Shown here piece after piece: positions 45,020-53,436 of a stretch of DNA of 64,000 bases. Origin of the DNA: Rhodohalobacter barkolensis (GTDB lineage Bacteria; Bacteroidota; Rhodothermia; Balneolales; Balneolaceae). The DNA is taken from contig NZ_PISP01000002.1 of assembly GCF_002834295.1 (NCBI RefSeq), positions 124,001 through 188,000 on the forward strand. Reading direction: 5' to 3'. Position 1 is the stretch's first letter. Every line of letters begins with the position of its first letter. Both the position numbers and the translations under genes were made by a program. Under the pieces are notes generated by a model. The model worked only from the letters and a program-made list of their open reading frames with translations, was not told where the DNA came from and ran no database searches.

Positions 45020-46894
45020 ATGAAAAAATTATCGACTATTTTATCTATTCTGATTCTTCTTTTTTCAATAAACACCCTGATTGCTCAGCCGGTAGAGATT
45101 GACCGGGTTGAGCCGGAAAACTGGTGGATTGGGTTTGAGGAGTCTGATCTTCAGCTTTTGATCTATGGTGAGGATATTCAATCCGCAATTCCGTCTGTTG
45201 ATTACCCCGGGGTAACCATTGAGCGTGTAACACTTGTCGACAATCCCAACTATCAGTTTGTGACATTGAGGATTCATGATAAGGCTGAACCGGGAACTGT
45301 GGAGTTGTCATTTCAAAGAGACGGAGATACAACAACCATACCTTATGAACTGAAAGAGCGGAGCAGTGATACAAACCGGAATCAGGGTTTCGACTCTACG
45401 GACTTGATCTATCTTCTGATGCCCGACCGGTTTGCAAACGGTGATCCCGGAAATGACAACATCGAGGGAATGCTGGAAGGTGTGGACCGATCCAATCCGA
45501 ATGCACGTCACGGTGGAGACATCCAGGGAATCATCGATAATCTGAATTATATCAAGGATCTGGGAATGACGGCGGTCTGGTTTACTCCGATCCTGGAAAA
45601 TGATATGCCGCCGGAGTATGGAGCGTATCACGGATATGCGGCAACCGATATGTACCGGGTTGATCGCCGTTTCGGAAGCAATGAAAAATATCTGGAGCTG
45701 ATTGATAAAGCCCACGATATGGATTTAAAAGTGATTATGGATATGATTCACAACCACGTGGGGACCGAACACTGGTTTGTGAAAGACCAACCCACATCCG
45801 ACTGGGTGCACGATATTGAAGAGAAAGGGACAACTAATTTCAGAGCCGCAACCGTGATGGATCCCTATGCTTCCGATTTTGACTACAGCGCGATGGTACA
45901 GGGTTGGTTTGTGGTGGATATGCCTGATATAGATCAGCGGAATGAATTAGTGGCAAATTACCTGATTCAAAATACACTCTGGTGGATTGAATACTCCGGA
46001 ATTGACGGAATTCGAATGGACACTCATCCGTATCCCTACAAAGAGTATATGGCTGAGTGGAGCCGGCGCGTTCTGGAAGAGTTTCCCGATTTCAATATGG
46101 TGGGTGAAGCGTGGATGTCTAACCCGCCGTCAACCGCGTACTGGCAGACCGGCTTCCCGAGCTCTGACGGTTATGAGAGCTACCTGCCCAGCGTAACCGA
46201 TTTCCCGCTATACGATGCAATTGCCGCCGGGTTGAATGAAGATGAATCCTGGGATACCGGGATTTACAGGCTGTATGATGTTCTGAGTCAGGATTTTCTG
46301 TTCCCTGATCCAAACCTGAATGTGATCTTTCCGGGAAATCACGACCTGGACCGGATTTTCTCGGTGGTAGGTGAAGATTACGGCAAGTTTAAAATTACCC
46401 TCAGCTTTGTATTGACCACCCGCGGAATTCCTCAGCTCTACTACGGTGATGAAATTTTGATGACCGGCGGTGGTCCGGACGGGCTGAAGCGGAAAGATTT
46501 CCCCGGCGGATGGGAAGAGGATCCGATCGATGGATTTACCGAGGAAGGACGAGAGGAGCTGGTCGAAGAGACAGGATTTCCGGTTGTGGATGCTCATGAG
46601 TTTTTAACACGGGCAGCCAACTGGCGCCAGAATCAGGATGTGATACACAGCGGGGAGCTGACCCACTTCATTCCTCAAAACAATGTCTATGTCTATTTCC
46701 GACATAATGATGACAAAACCGTGATGGTGGTTCTGAATGCGAACGAAGAGACTCAGGAACTGGATTTAGCCAGATTCTCAGAACTTCTGGATGGTACTTC
46801 ATCCGCCTATGATGTTGTGAGCGATCAAACCGTTCAGATCGGAGAAGTACTGGAAGTATCCGGAATGGATGCGATGATTCTAGAGCTTGAGTAA
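45020..46894 (+). CDS. Secreted GH13 alpha-amylase/cyclomaltodextrinase, SusA-like
   Basis: The 624-residue protein has a Sec signal (cleavage near residue 22, after TLIAQP). An N-terminal immunoglobulin-like cyclomaltodextrinase domain (about 25-120) is followed by the GH13 barrel. Region I is MDMIHNHVG, the nucleophile lies in GIDGIRMDTHPY, the acid/base Glu in FNMVGEAWM and the third Asp in FPGNHDLDR. A C-terminal beta domain starts near residue 540. It should cleave alpha-1,4-glucans or cyclodextrins in the periplasm. No SusC/SusD pair is adjacent, so it is an isolated amylase. Confidence 0.92.
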   Translation: MKKLSTILSILILLFSINTLIAQPVEIDRVEPENWWIGFEESDLQLLIYGEDIQSAIPSVDYPGVTIERVTLVDNPNYQFVTLRIHDKAEPGTVELSFQRDGDTTTIPYELKERSSDTNRNQGFDSTDLIYLLMPDRFANGDPGNDNIEGMLEGVDRSNPNARHGGDIQGIIDNLNYIKDLGMTAVWFTPILENDMPPEYGAYHGYAATDMYRVDRRFGSNEKYLELIDKAHDMDLKVIMDMIHNHVGTEHWFVKDQPTSDWVHDIEEKGTTNFRAATVMDPYASDFDYSAMVQGWFVVDMPDIDQRNELVANYLIQNTLWWIEYSGIDGIRMDTHPYPYKEYMAEWSRRVLEEFPDFNMVGEAWMSNPPSTAYWQTGFPSSDGYESYLPSVTDFPLYDAIAAGLNEDESWDTGIYRLYDVLSQDFLFPDPNLNVIFPGNHDLDRIFSVVGEDYGKFKITLSFVLTTRGIPQLYYGDEILMTGGGPDGLKRKDFPGGWEEDPIDGFTEEGREELVEETGFPVVDAHEFLTRAANWRQNQDVIHSGELTHFIPQNNVYVYFRHNDDKTVMVVLNANEETQELDLARFSELLDGTSSAYDVVSDQTVQIGEVLEVSGMDAMILELE

Positions 46895-46924
46895 GATGAG
46901 CTAAAAAAAGTAAACTCCCGAAAA

Positions 46925-46985
46925 GTCCCCCTTCGACCTGCCTTTCGAAGCTTCAGCGAAGTGAGGAGGGGGATTTAGGGGATGA
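46925..46985 (+). repeat. GC-rich palindromic intergenic repeat, copy A
   Basis: CCCCCT (46927-46932) pairs with AGGGGG (46967-46972). A loop contains TTCGAAGCTTC, and a G-rich tail GATTTAGGGG follows. It shares the stem plus G-rich tail plan with the copies at 47011, 47152, 60159 and 60229. Confidence 0.55.
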
Positions 46986-47010
46986 CTTTTTGAGTTTTGT
47001 TTGAAAGTAG

Positions 47011-47055
47011 AGCTTCCCCTCCTTTTCAAGGAGGGGCCGGGGGTGGTTGAGAAAA
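47011..47055 (+). repeat. GC-rich palindromic intergenic repeat, copy B
   Basis: CCCCTCCTT and AAGGAGGGG form a perfect 9-bp stem (47016-47036, 3-nt loop). It is followed by CCGGGGGTGGTT. Confidence 0.6.
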
Positions 47056-47151
47056 GAGAGAATGATTTCATAATGATAACTGAGCTTAATAACCTGTTTT
47101 AAGAATCCGTTCCTAAAAGGCATAAATCGAAAAAATTTGAAACTCAATTAT

Positions 47152-47196
47152 TTTAACCTCCCCTTAATCCCCTCCTTGAAAATGGGGGGAGATTTG
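47152..47196 (-). repeat. GC-rich palindromic intergenic repeat, copy C (inverted to B)
   Basis: Read on the minus strand it runs TTTTCAAGGAGGGG then AAGGGGAGGTT, matching copy B over about 40 bases with a few changes. The two copies face each other. Confidence 0.6.
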
Positions 47197-47250
47197 CTTC
47201 TCATTCCAAACATAACGCTACTACCTTGACTCACATCTCAATATCAAAGA

Positions 47251-47667
47251 CTATTCAACTATCTCGAAGCTGCTCGATATGGTTGCCGTCTTCTCCAGGG
47301 TTTTGGTTACAGAGCAGTACTTGCCAAGGGATAGGTCAATCGCTTTTTCTACCTGCTTGGGGTCCAGATCTCCCTTAAAAATATAGTGTAGGTGGATTTC
47401 AGAGAACTCCGTGTAGGTTCCTTTCTTGATTCGCTCACCGGTCACTTCAATTTTAATGTCTTCCGGATTCTGGCGCTTCTTTTTCAGGATTCCGATGATG
47501 TCGATAGTTGAACATCCGCCGGCTGCCGCTAAAAGCATCTGCATGGGCCTGAAGCCACTGTTGTTACCACCAATGTCATCCGAACCATCCATCTCCAGGC
47601 TTACTCCATCTTCGTTAGTGGCTTTCATGTGAACGTCATCATTCAGGCGCTGAATCGTAATTTTCAT
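47251..47667 (-). CDS. OsmC/Ohr-family peroxide-reductase-like protein
   Basis: The 138-residue protein has the OsmC fold and both redox Cys positions, in AAAGGCSTIDIIG and SLGKYCSVTKTLE. The helix HYIFKGDLDPKQVEKAIDL lies between them. Family members reduce organic hydroperoxides, or in the YhfA subgroup have unclear function; this protein looks closer to the YhfA type because it lacks the Ohr-specific leader. It is a single gene. The intergenic repeats lie just downstream of its 3' end. Confidence 0.87.
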   Translation of the reverse strand: MKITIQRLNDDVHMKATNEDGVSLEMDGSDDIGGNNSGFRPMQMLLAAAGGCSTIDIIGILKKKRQNPEDIKIEVTGERIKKGTYTEFSEIHLHYIFKGDLDPKQVEKAIDLSLGKYCSVTKTLEKTATISSSFEIVE

Positions 47668-48013
47668 ACTGTTGTGAAATAGGTTTGATTAAAGATTTTG
47701 TGGTCTGAAAATACCGAATTTTCGTGAGGGATGGCAGAGAGATTGGTGGGTGGATGTTTTGGGAGTGTGTTTAAGGGTAGACCGCATAAAATTTTTATTT
47801 GGCGGATTATTCGGGTGTTGCACTATCATAAGTTGGTAATTTACCCGACAAAATGTTGTTTTTGTTTGCTTTGAGGGATTGATTGGTTTATTATCTGGCA
47901 GCAGACGTGCAAATGCACTGCCGGTAAATACATGTTTACCTCATTTTCCTCAATCTATGATATCTGCCTTGTTTTGAGTAGATTTACGATATTAACTACA
48001 AAATTCTACCAAA
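47668..48013. other. Intergenic region upstream of the toxin-antitoxin pair
   Basis: This 346-nt stretch has no supported ORF. If the downstream site is a genuine attC, the other cassette boundary should fall here, but no clear GTTRRRY core was found in it. GTGC and GCAC (near 47912) form a weak hairpin. Confidence 0.4.
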
Positions 48014-48238
48014 ATGAAAGACTGGAGAAAACGCATAACGACAAATCCCGATCAATGTGGCGGCAGGCCATGTATCAGGGGCATGAGAATTCGTGTCGTT
48101 GACGTATTGGATCTGCTCGCAGCCGGACTCAGTCATGAGCAGATTTTGGAAGAATTGCCTGACCTGGAAAAAGATGATATTGAAGCATCCATCAAGTATG
48201 CCCGAGGGAAAATTGATCATCCAGTAGTTGCGGCATGA
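48014..48238 (+). CDS. DUF433 family antitoxin
   Basis: The 74-residue protein matches DUF433: ITTNPDQCGGRPCIRGMRI opens the winged-helix-like fold and RVVDVLDLLAAGLSHEQIL follows. DUF433 proteins are VapB-like antitoxins paired with DUF5615 PIN-like toxins. The toxin gene begins within the stop codon (ATGA overlap), the usual translational coupling. It probably represses its own promoter, although no operator was identified. Confidence 0.88.
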   Translation: MKDWRKRITTNPDQCGGRPCIRGMRIRVVDVLDLLAAGLSHEQILEELPDLEKDDIEASIKYARGKIDHPVVAA

Positions 48239-48576
48239 AGCTTTGGATTGATGCACAACTCTCACCTGCTATTGCCGCGTGGATCAACCTTACATTTAAT
48301 GATATAGAAGCAAAGTCAGTTCGTGCCCTTGGTCTTCGTGATGCAACAGATCCTGAGATTTTTGAAAAGGTAAAGAAAGCAGATGCAGTTGTCATGAGTA
48401 AAGATGATGATTTCATCCAGCTTATTGAGCAAAAAGGTACACCACCAAAACTTATCTGGGTTACTTGCGGTAACACTTCGAATGCTAAAATGAGAGAAAT
48501 TTTGTCGACAACGTTTCTAAAGGCAAAAGAGCTTTTAGAAAGTGGTGAGAATATCGTTGAAATCAGTGATAAATAA
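48235..48576 (+). CDS. DUF5615 PIN-like toxin
   Basis: The 113-residue protein is a PIN-like nuclease of DUF5615 with acidic positions in WIDAQLSP, LGLRDATDPEIF and MSKDDDFIQL. Such toxins are thought to cleave RNA when free of the DUF433 antitoxin encoded by the overlapping gene. The stop codon TAA ends directly in front of an attC-like site, so this pair may have been carried as an integron cassette. There are no signs of inactivation. Confidence 0.88.
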   Translation: MKLWIDAQLSPAIAAWINLTFNDIEAKSVRALGLRDATDPEIFEKVKKADAVVMSKDDDFIQLIEQKGTPPKLIWVTCGNTSNAKMREILSTTFLKAKELLESGENIVEISDK

Positions 48577-48666
48577 GGTTAACAAAGTGATTCAAGCGGA
48601 CGAGTTTTCATTTTGAAGTTTTGGAAAATTACTCGTCCGGCCTGTTAGCCGGCTAATCCGTTAAGT
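48577..48666 (+). other. Integron attC-like recombination site following the toxin gene
   Basis: A 90-bp imperfect palindrome starts at the base after the toxin stop. The left side reads TTAAC, then a spacer, then TTCAAGCGGACG, much like the left simple site of classical attC. CGGACGAG (48597-48604) pairs with CTCGTCCG (48632-48639). The right core GTTAAGT (48660-48666) matches the R' consensus GTTRRRY, and TTAAC pairs with GTTAA at the outer ends. A 12-base self-complementary TTAGCCGGCTAA lies on the right arm. The R'' heptamer GGTTAAC deviates from RYYYAAC at one position. No integrase gene is in the window. Confidence 0.5.
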
Positions 48667-48835
48667 ATCATAGCAGCAATAAAGCCCGTACTACATATTC
48701 CTTGGTAGCACTAAGTCAGTCCGTACTCCCATCAAGCTGGTTGGCAATTCAATCTTTGAGTAGTACTTTAGAGTTGGAAGAACAGTTCTTTAAAAAAAAA
48801 GGAGATCTGACAACTCTTAATCTCATCGCTCATCA

Positions 48836-50473
48836 ATGAAAAAATCAGCTTCCCGGAACAGGTTAGATCAAATGTATACTGAGGCATTTCAGCAAAACTG
48901 GGAGAGTCTTCTTTTTACGGATTATGGTGGTCAAACATCAACATATGGTGAAGTGGCCAATCAGATTGAGGCGCTAAAAGTCACCCTGAAGAAGGCGGGA
49001 TTAAAGCCCGGGGATAAGATTGCGATCTATGCTCGGAACTCATCAAACTGGGCCACAGTATTTTTCTCTATTATGGCATTTGAAGGTGTGGTGGTTCCGA
49101 TTCTTCCTGATTTCACGCCCGAAAATGCTCACCACATATTAGAGCATTCCGGCGCTAAAGCACTGTTCGTGGCAGACTCTCTCTATGCAAACCTGAACAA
49201 ATCAGAACTGAAAGGATTAAAACTCACGATTTCCACGGATGATTTCAGAATTCTGAATGGCAAATCGAAATCCTCGGACAAATCGGCTATAGATCCATCA
49301 CTGAAGGTAGAAAAAGAGAATTTTTCATTTCCCGAACGGGGTGACGAAGATCTGTTGATTCTTTCCTATACATCGGGATCGATGGGGTTTTCCAAGGGCG
49401 TGATGCTTCCGGTGCGAAGCATTGAATCAAATATTATCTATGCGCGGGAGAATATGCCGCTTAAAGCCGGCGACCGGATTGTCTCCATCTTACCCATGGC
49501 ACATATATTTGGGCTGGCTTTTGAGAATCTGTTTCCGGTTTCGCTGGGGTGCCACATTATGTTTCTGACCAAAGTACCCACTCCACAGATACTGCTGAAA
49601 GCACTTGGAGAAGTAAAACCTCATCTCATTTTGCTGGTTCCGCTGATCATAGAGAAGATCTATAAAAAGCGAATTGTGCCGTCACTTGAAAAACCGGCGG
49701 TCAAAGTACTGTTAGCCATACCGGGAATCAGAAACCTGATCTATAAAAAAACGCGGAAAAGCCTGATCGAAAGCTTTGGAGGAAATTTTCATGAAGCGGT
49801 AGTTGGCGGAGCAGCGTTAAGCCCTGAAGTGGAAGCCTTTTTCAGAAAAATCGAATTCCCTTTTACGATTGGCTACGGGATGACCGAATGCGGGCCGCTG
49901 ATCAGTTATGCACCACACGATGAGACAAAGAAAGGATCATCAGGCAGGTTGGTCGACCGGATGGAAGTAAGAATAGACAGCGAAGCTCCATATAAGGATC
50001 CCGGTGAAATTCAGGTAAAGGGCCGGAATTTAATGCTGGGTTACTACAACAATAAAAAAGCCAATGAGCAGGCGTTTACAAAAGACGGCTGGTTTAAGAC
50101 CGGAGACCTGGGGATCACGGATGAAGAGAATTTTATCTTCATCAAAGGACGCAAAAAAAATATGCTGTTGGGACCGAGCGGCCAGAATGTATATCCTGAG
50201 GAGCTGGAGTCGCGGCTTATGAATTTTCCGTTTATTCAGGAGTGTGTGATTATTCAGCGCAATAACCGGTTGGTGGCTAAGGTGTACCCAGATGCCGAAA
50301 TGATGGCGTCGACCCGCACTAAAGAGGAAGATCTTGAGGATATCCTGGAGAAAACGCGTCGCTCCTATAATGAAGCTGTAGCCTCATACGAGCAGCTGTC
50401 GGCAATTGAACTTGTGGACCAAGAGTTCGAAAAAACGCCAAAGAAAAATATCAAACGCTTTTTGTACACCTGA
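48836..50473 (+). CDS. AMP-dependent synthetase/long-chain acyl-CoA ligase
   Basis: The 545-residue adenylating enzyme has the AMP-binding P-loop LSYTSGSMGFSKGVM, the GYGMTECGPL motif, DGWFKTGDLGI and the C-terminal KGRKKNM hinge. It should activate a carboxylic acid as acyl-AMP and transfer it to CoA, with long-chain fatty acids the likeliest substrate. Residue 1 (MKKSASRNRL) is a plausible start without a Shine-Dalgarno site. Neighbours do not suggest a pathway. A stretch of 259 nt separates it from the toxin gene. Confidence 0.9.
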   Translation: MKKSASRNRLDQMYTEAFQQNWESLLFTDYGGQTSTYGEVANQIEALKVTLKKAGLKPGDKIAIYARNSSNWATVFFSIMAFEGVVVPILPDFTPENAHHILEHSGAKALFVADSLYANLNKSELKGLKLTISTDDFRILNGKSKSSDKSAIDPSLKVEKENFSFPERGDEDLLILSYTSGSMGFSKGVMLPVRSIESNIIYARENMPLKAGDRIVSILPMAHIFGLAFENLFPVSLGCHIMFLTKVPTPQILLKALGEVKPHLILLVPLIIEKIYKKRIVPSLEKPAVKVLLAIPGIRNLIYKKTRKSLIESFGGNFHEAVVGGAALSPEVEAFFRKIEFPFTIGYGMTECGPLISYAPHDETKKGSSGRLVDRMEVRIDSEAPYKDPGEIQVKGRNLMLGYYNNKKANEQAFTKDGWFKTGDLGITDEENFIFIKGRKKNMLLGPSGQNVYPEELESRLMNFPFIQECVIIQRNNRLVAKVYPDAEMMASTRTKEEDLEDILEKTRRSYNEAVASYEQLSAIELVDQEFEKTPKKNIKRFLYT

Positions 50474-50644
50474 TTGTCTTGCAGAGCTACGCAGATGAAT
50501 CCGCGGAGTTTCGAAGAAATTCTGAGGTGAAATGGGAGATAATCTTTAAGCTACAGTAGCATTGGAGAATGGACTTCCCTAAATTTTGAATGGGATTACG
50601 GAGATTTAAAAAACAATCCATCAAAGACAATCAACTACTTCATC

Positions 50645-51970
50645 ATGGATAGAAAAGAGTGGTTACTCAAAACCTCACTGTTTACAACAGGAAGTTTAGT
50701 AATGGTGAGTAATCCATTATCGCCTTTTGTGGGATGGGCAAAGCGAGCAAACGGCCCCATACCTGTAGAGATTAAAGAAGAAAATGGTTCATTTCAAATA
50801 TACAGAGGCGGTGAACCGTACTACATCAACGGGGCCGGAGGGGGCGGGCATCTCGAACTCCTGGCATCTATCGGCGGAAATTCAATTCGAAGATGGAGTA
50901 CAGGACCGGATACTATGAATCTGTTGGACAAAGCTCACAGTCTTGGAATATCCGTTTGCCTGGGACTGAATATGGGCAAAGAGCGGCACGGTTTTAATTA
51001 CGACGATAAGAAGGCTGTATCATCCCAATTGACAAGAATGCGCGATGAGGTTTTGAAGTATAAAGACCATCCTGCTGTTCTGATGTGGGGAATTGGCAAT
51101 GAGCTGGATCTCAACTACACAAATCCTAGTGTGTGGCATGCGGTAAATGACGTTTCAAAAATGATACATAATGAAGATCCGCACCATTTAACCACAACCA
51201 TGATAGCCGGTATAAATCAGGAGAAAGTAGATCATATTAAAGAGAAATGCAGCGATCTGGACTTGCTGTCCGTCAACACGTACGGAGGCCTGACAGCACT
51301 TCCCGAAAATGTAAGAAAGTATGGCTGGGATGAAGCTTATATAGTTACTGAATGGGGGCCAACAGGCCATTGGGAATCTCCCCGCACCGAATGGGACGTT
51401 GCTATTGAAGAAACATCTACGGTGAAAGCAGAACTTTATAAGGATCGATACCAAGCTTCAATGGGATCTGACAGTGAAAAGTGCCTGGGATCGTATGTCT
51501 TTTTGTGGGGACAAAAACAGGAGAGGACGCATACCTGGTACGGAATGTTTATGGAAAATGGCGACCCGATAGAGGTGGTTGATTCTATGCAGTATAATTG
51601 GACCGGAACGTGGCCGGAAAAACGAGCTCCCGGTATTGATGACTATCGGCTTGACGGAAAAACAGCTCTCGATAGCATCTACCTGAAGCCGGGTCAACAG
51701 GTTGAAGCAGAGGTGCTTCCATTAATTCGATTTTCAGAAAATGTAAGGATTGAGTGGGAAGTTTTTCATGAAAGCACCGACTTGAAGGATGGCGGTGACC
51801 GGGAAGAGAAGCCTCCGAAGGTCCATGGTCGATTGAGTCAAGGAGAAGGGACTACAGTTCGGCTCATTGCTCCGGAAAAAGAGAGCCCATACCGCATCTT
51901 TGTTTATTTGAAAGACGAAGAAATTAATCGTGTGGCTACTGCAAATATTCCATTTTACGTGCGCAGTTAA
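50645..51970 (+). CDS. GH2-like TIM-barrel glycoside hydrolase
   Basis: The 441-residue protein has a barrel with the acid/base Glu in VLMWGIGNELDLN and a nucleophile-position Glu in YIVTEWGPTGHW, as in GH2/clan GH-A enzymes. A C-terminal beta domain (about residues 340-441) follows. Residues 1-25 (MDRKEWLLKTSLFTTGSLVM) resemble a Tat or Sec leader but lack the twin Arg, so export is likely and its route uncertain. The substrate is not deducible. There are no sugar-uptake genes nearby. Confidence 0.78.
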   Translation: MDRKEWLLKTSLFTTGSLVMVSNPLSPFVGWAKRANGPIPVEIKEENGSFQIYRGGEPYYINGAGGGGHLELLASIGGNSIRRWSTGPDTMNLLDKAHSLGISVCLGLNMGKERHGFNYDDKKAVSSQLTRMRDEVLKYKDHPAVLMWGIGNELDLNYTNPSVWHAVNDVSKMIHNEDPHHLTTTMIAGINQEKVDHIKEKCSDLDLLSVNTYGGLTALPENVRKYGWDEAYIVTEWGPTGHWESPRTEWDVAIEETSTVKAELYKDRYQASMGSDSEKCLGSYVFLWGQKQERTHTWYGMFMENGDPIEVVDSMQYNWTGTWPEKRAPGIDDYRLDGKTALDSIYLKPGQQVEAEVLPLIRFSENVRIEWEVFHESTDLKDGGDREEKPPKVHGRLSQGEGTTVRLIAPEKESPYRIFVYLKDEEINRVATANIPFYVRS

Positions 51971-52168
51971 ATTCAAGTCTGTTCAATTGTATTAAGCGAT
52001 AGAGTGTAAAGATGTTGAGGGAAATCATTTCGATTTCTCTTTTTAAGCTAGTTTGCGTAAAGAAAAAAATTAAAGATGAAATTGGAGAGCGTTTAAAAAA
52101 AAATTATATATTTTCTGTGATGGCACACGTACTGCACACCCCAATTTAAACATCGGGAATGGAATAAT

Positions 52169-53197
52169 ATGATGAAAGACACCTTCAAAGCTCAGGAAGA
52201 GATGAATAATGTTATTCTGGACAGTATTGGTGAGGCCGTTATTATTATTGAGCCGGGTGGGAGAATCATTAGAAATTGTAACGCTGTAACAGAAGATCTG
52301 TTTGGCTACAAGAAAAGTGAATTGATTGGCCGGGAAACCTCGATCCTGCATGTAAGCCGTGAACATTACCGTCAATTTGGGAAAGAGAGTGAAGCCGTTC
52401 TGAACCGGGGTGAGGTTTATAAAGGTGAATTTCAGATGAAAAGAAGAGACGGGGGCATCATTGATACCTACCATACGATAAGCTCCCTGCATAGAGAACT
52501 TGGTTGGGAAGAGGGCGTAGTAAGTGTGATTAGGGATATTTCGGAGCAAAAAAAAACAGAAAGGCAGCTGCAGAGTAATTTGAAAGAGCGCTCCATACTG
52601 TTGGGTGAGATGCATCACAGGGTAAAAAATAATTTAGCTATTATAGCCGGATTGCTCTACATGCAGATTGAAGCCTCCGTTGATGAAAAGGTTGTCGAAA
52701 GTCTGAAAACGTCCTACTGTCGACTTCAGTCCATTGCTCAGGTTCATGAACAGCTCTATAAAAAGGCTGAAATGGATGCAAATATATCCCTGGATTCTTA
52801 TCTGAACCAAATGGCAGAAAGTGTTGATGAGGTCATCATACTGCCGGACAAAAATATTACGATCGACATTGATTGTGGAAGTATCACCATTCCCCTGCTA
52901 CAGGCTGTGCCCCTCGGCTTACTTCTGTCAGAATTGCTGGTCAATGCCTATAAACACGCTTTTGAAGGTAAGGAAGAAGGGCATATTCAAATAAAAGCCG
53001 GGTCTAATCAAGATCAGTTGTTGATCGAAATATCCGATGATGGAATAGGATTACCGAAAGACTTTTCAATAGACTCCTCTTCCATCGGAATGGGTATTGT
53101 TCAGACGCTTGCAAAACAGCTCGACGCAGATTTTTCATACTCCTCCATACCGGGAGAAGGAACTACCTTTTTAGTATCATTTACCTTAAATGACTAA
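52169..53197 (+). CDS. PAS/HisKA_2 histidine kinase (orphan)
   Basis: The 342-residue soluble protein has one PAS domain (about residues 10-130) with a typical RDISEQKK end. A HisKA_2 phosphoacceptor (GEMHHRVKNNLAIIAGLLYM) and an intact ATPase domain follow: the N box is LLSELLVNAYKHAFE, G1 is SDDGIGLPKD and G2 is IGMGIVQTLAKQL. This makes a useful contrast with the degenerate relative at 33000. No response regulator is adjacent, so its partner is elsewhere. The ATG is followed at once by a second one (codon 2), leaving the start ambiguous by one residue. Confidence 0.9.
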   Translation: MMKDTFKAQEEMNNVILDSIGEAVIIIEPGGRIIRNCNAVTEDLFGYKKSELIGRETSILHVSREHYRQFGKESEAVLNRGEVYKGEFQMKRRDGGIIDTYHTISSLHRELGWEEGVVSVIRDISEQKKTERQLQSNLKERSILLGEMHHRVKNNLAIIAGLLYMQIEASVDEKVVESLKTSYCRLQSIAQVHEQLYKKAEMDANISLDSYLNQMAESVDEVIILPDKNITIDIDCGSITIPLLQAVPLGLLLSELLVNAYKHAFEGKEEGHIQIKAGSNQDQLLIEISDDGIGLPKDFSIDSSSIGMGIVQTLAKQLDADFSYSSIPGEGTTFLVSFTLND

Positions 53198-53436
53198 ATC
53201 AGTCAGCCATTTATTCTGACTAATCAAACCGCTTCATCTCCGGATATTGGAATTTTTATATCAATGAGAGACTAAAATTTCTAAAGGATTCTACCAGGCG
53301 AATCAGAATAGATTATACGTGAGTTATGCAGGTTACAGACTCAACGGAGTCCACTTCGATAAAAAAACAGATTGAACTATTTATTCCTTATGGAAGTTTA
53401 AAAGGCGTAAATGAATAGTAATTTGACAGAATCTGT

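Larger units (their letters stand above)
46895..47250. other. Repeat-bearing intergenic region between the amylase and OsmC genes
   Basis: This 356-nt stretch between convergent genes holds three GC-rich palindromic repeats (annotated separately). A short run near 47225-47252 with units such as CACATCT resembles the 7-bp arrays described near 60.3 kb. No gene was seen in it. Confidence 0.6.

Noticed and set aside
46925-47196. GC-rich palindromes as the ends of an insertion sequence
   Set aside because: No transposase frame lies between the copies and the intervening DNA is short; they look like dispersed intergenic repeats.
52070-52618. Minus-strand frame of 182 codons opposite the PAS/HisKA_2 kinase
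   Set aside because: It is a shadow of a clear kinase gene and composition looks non-coding.
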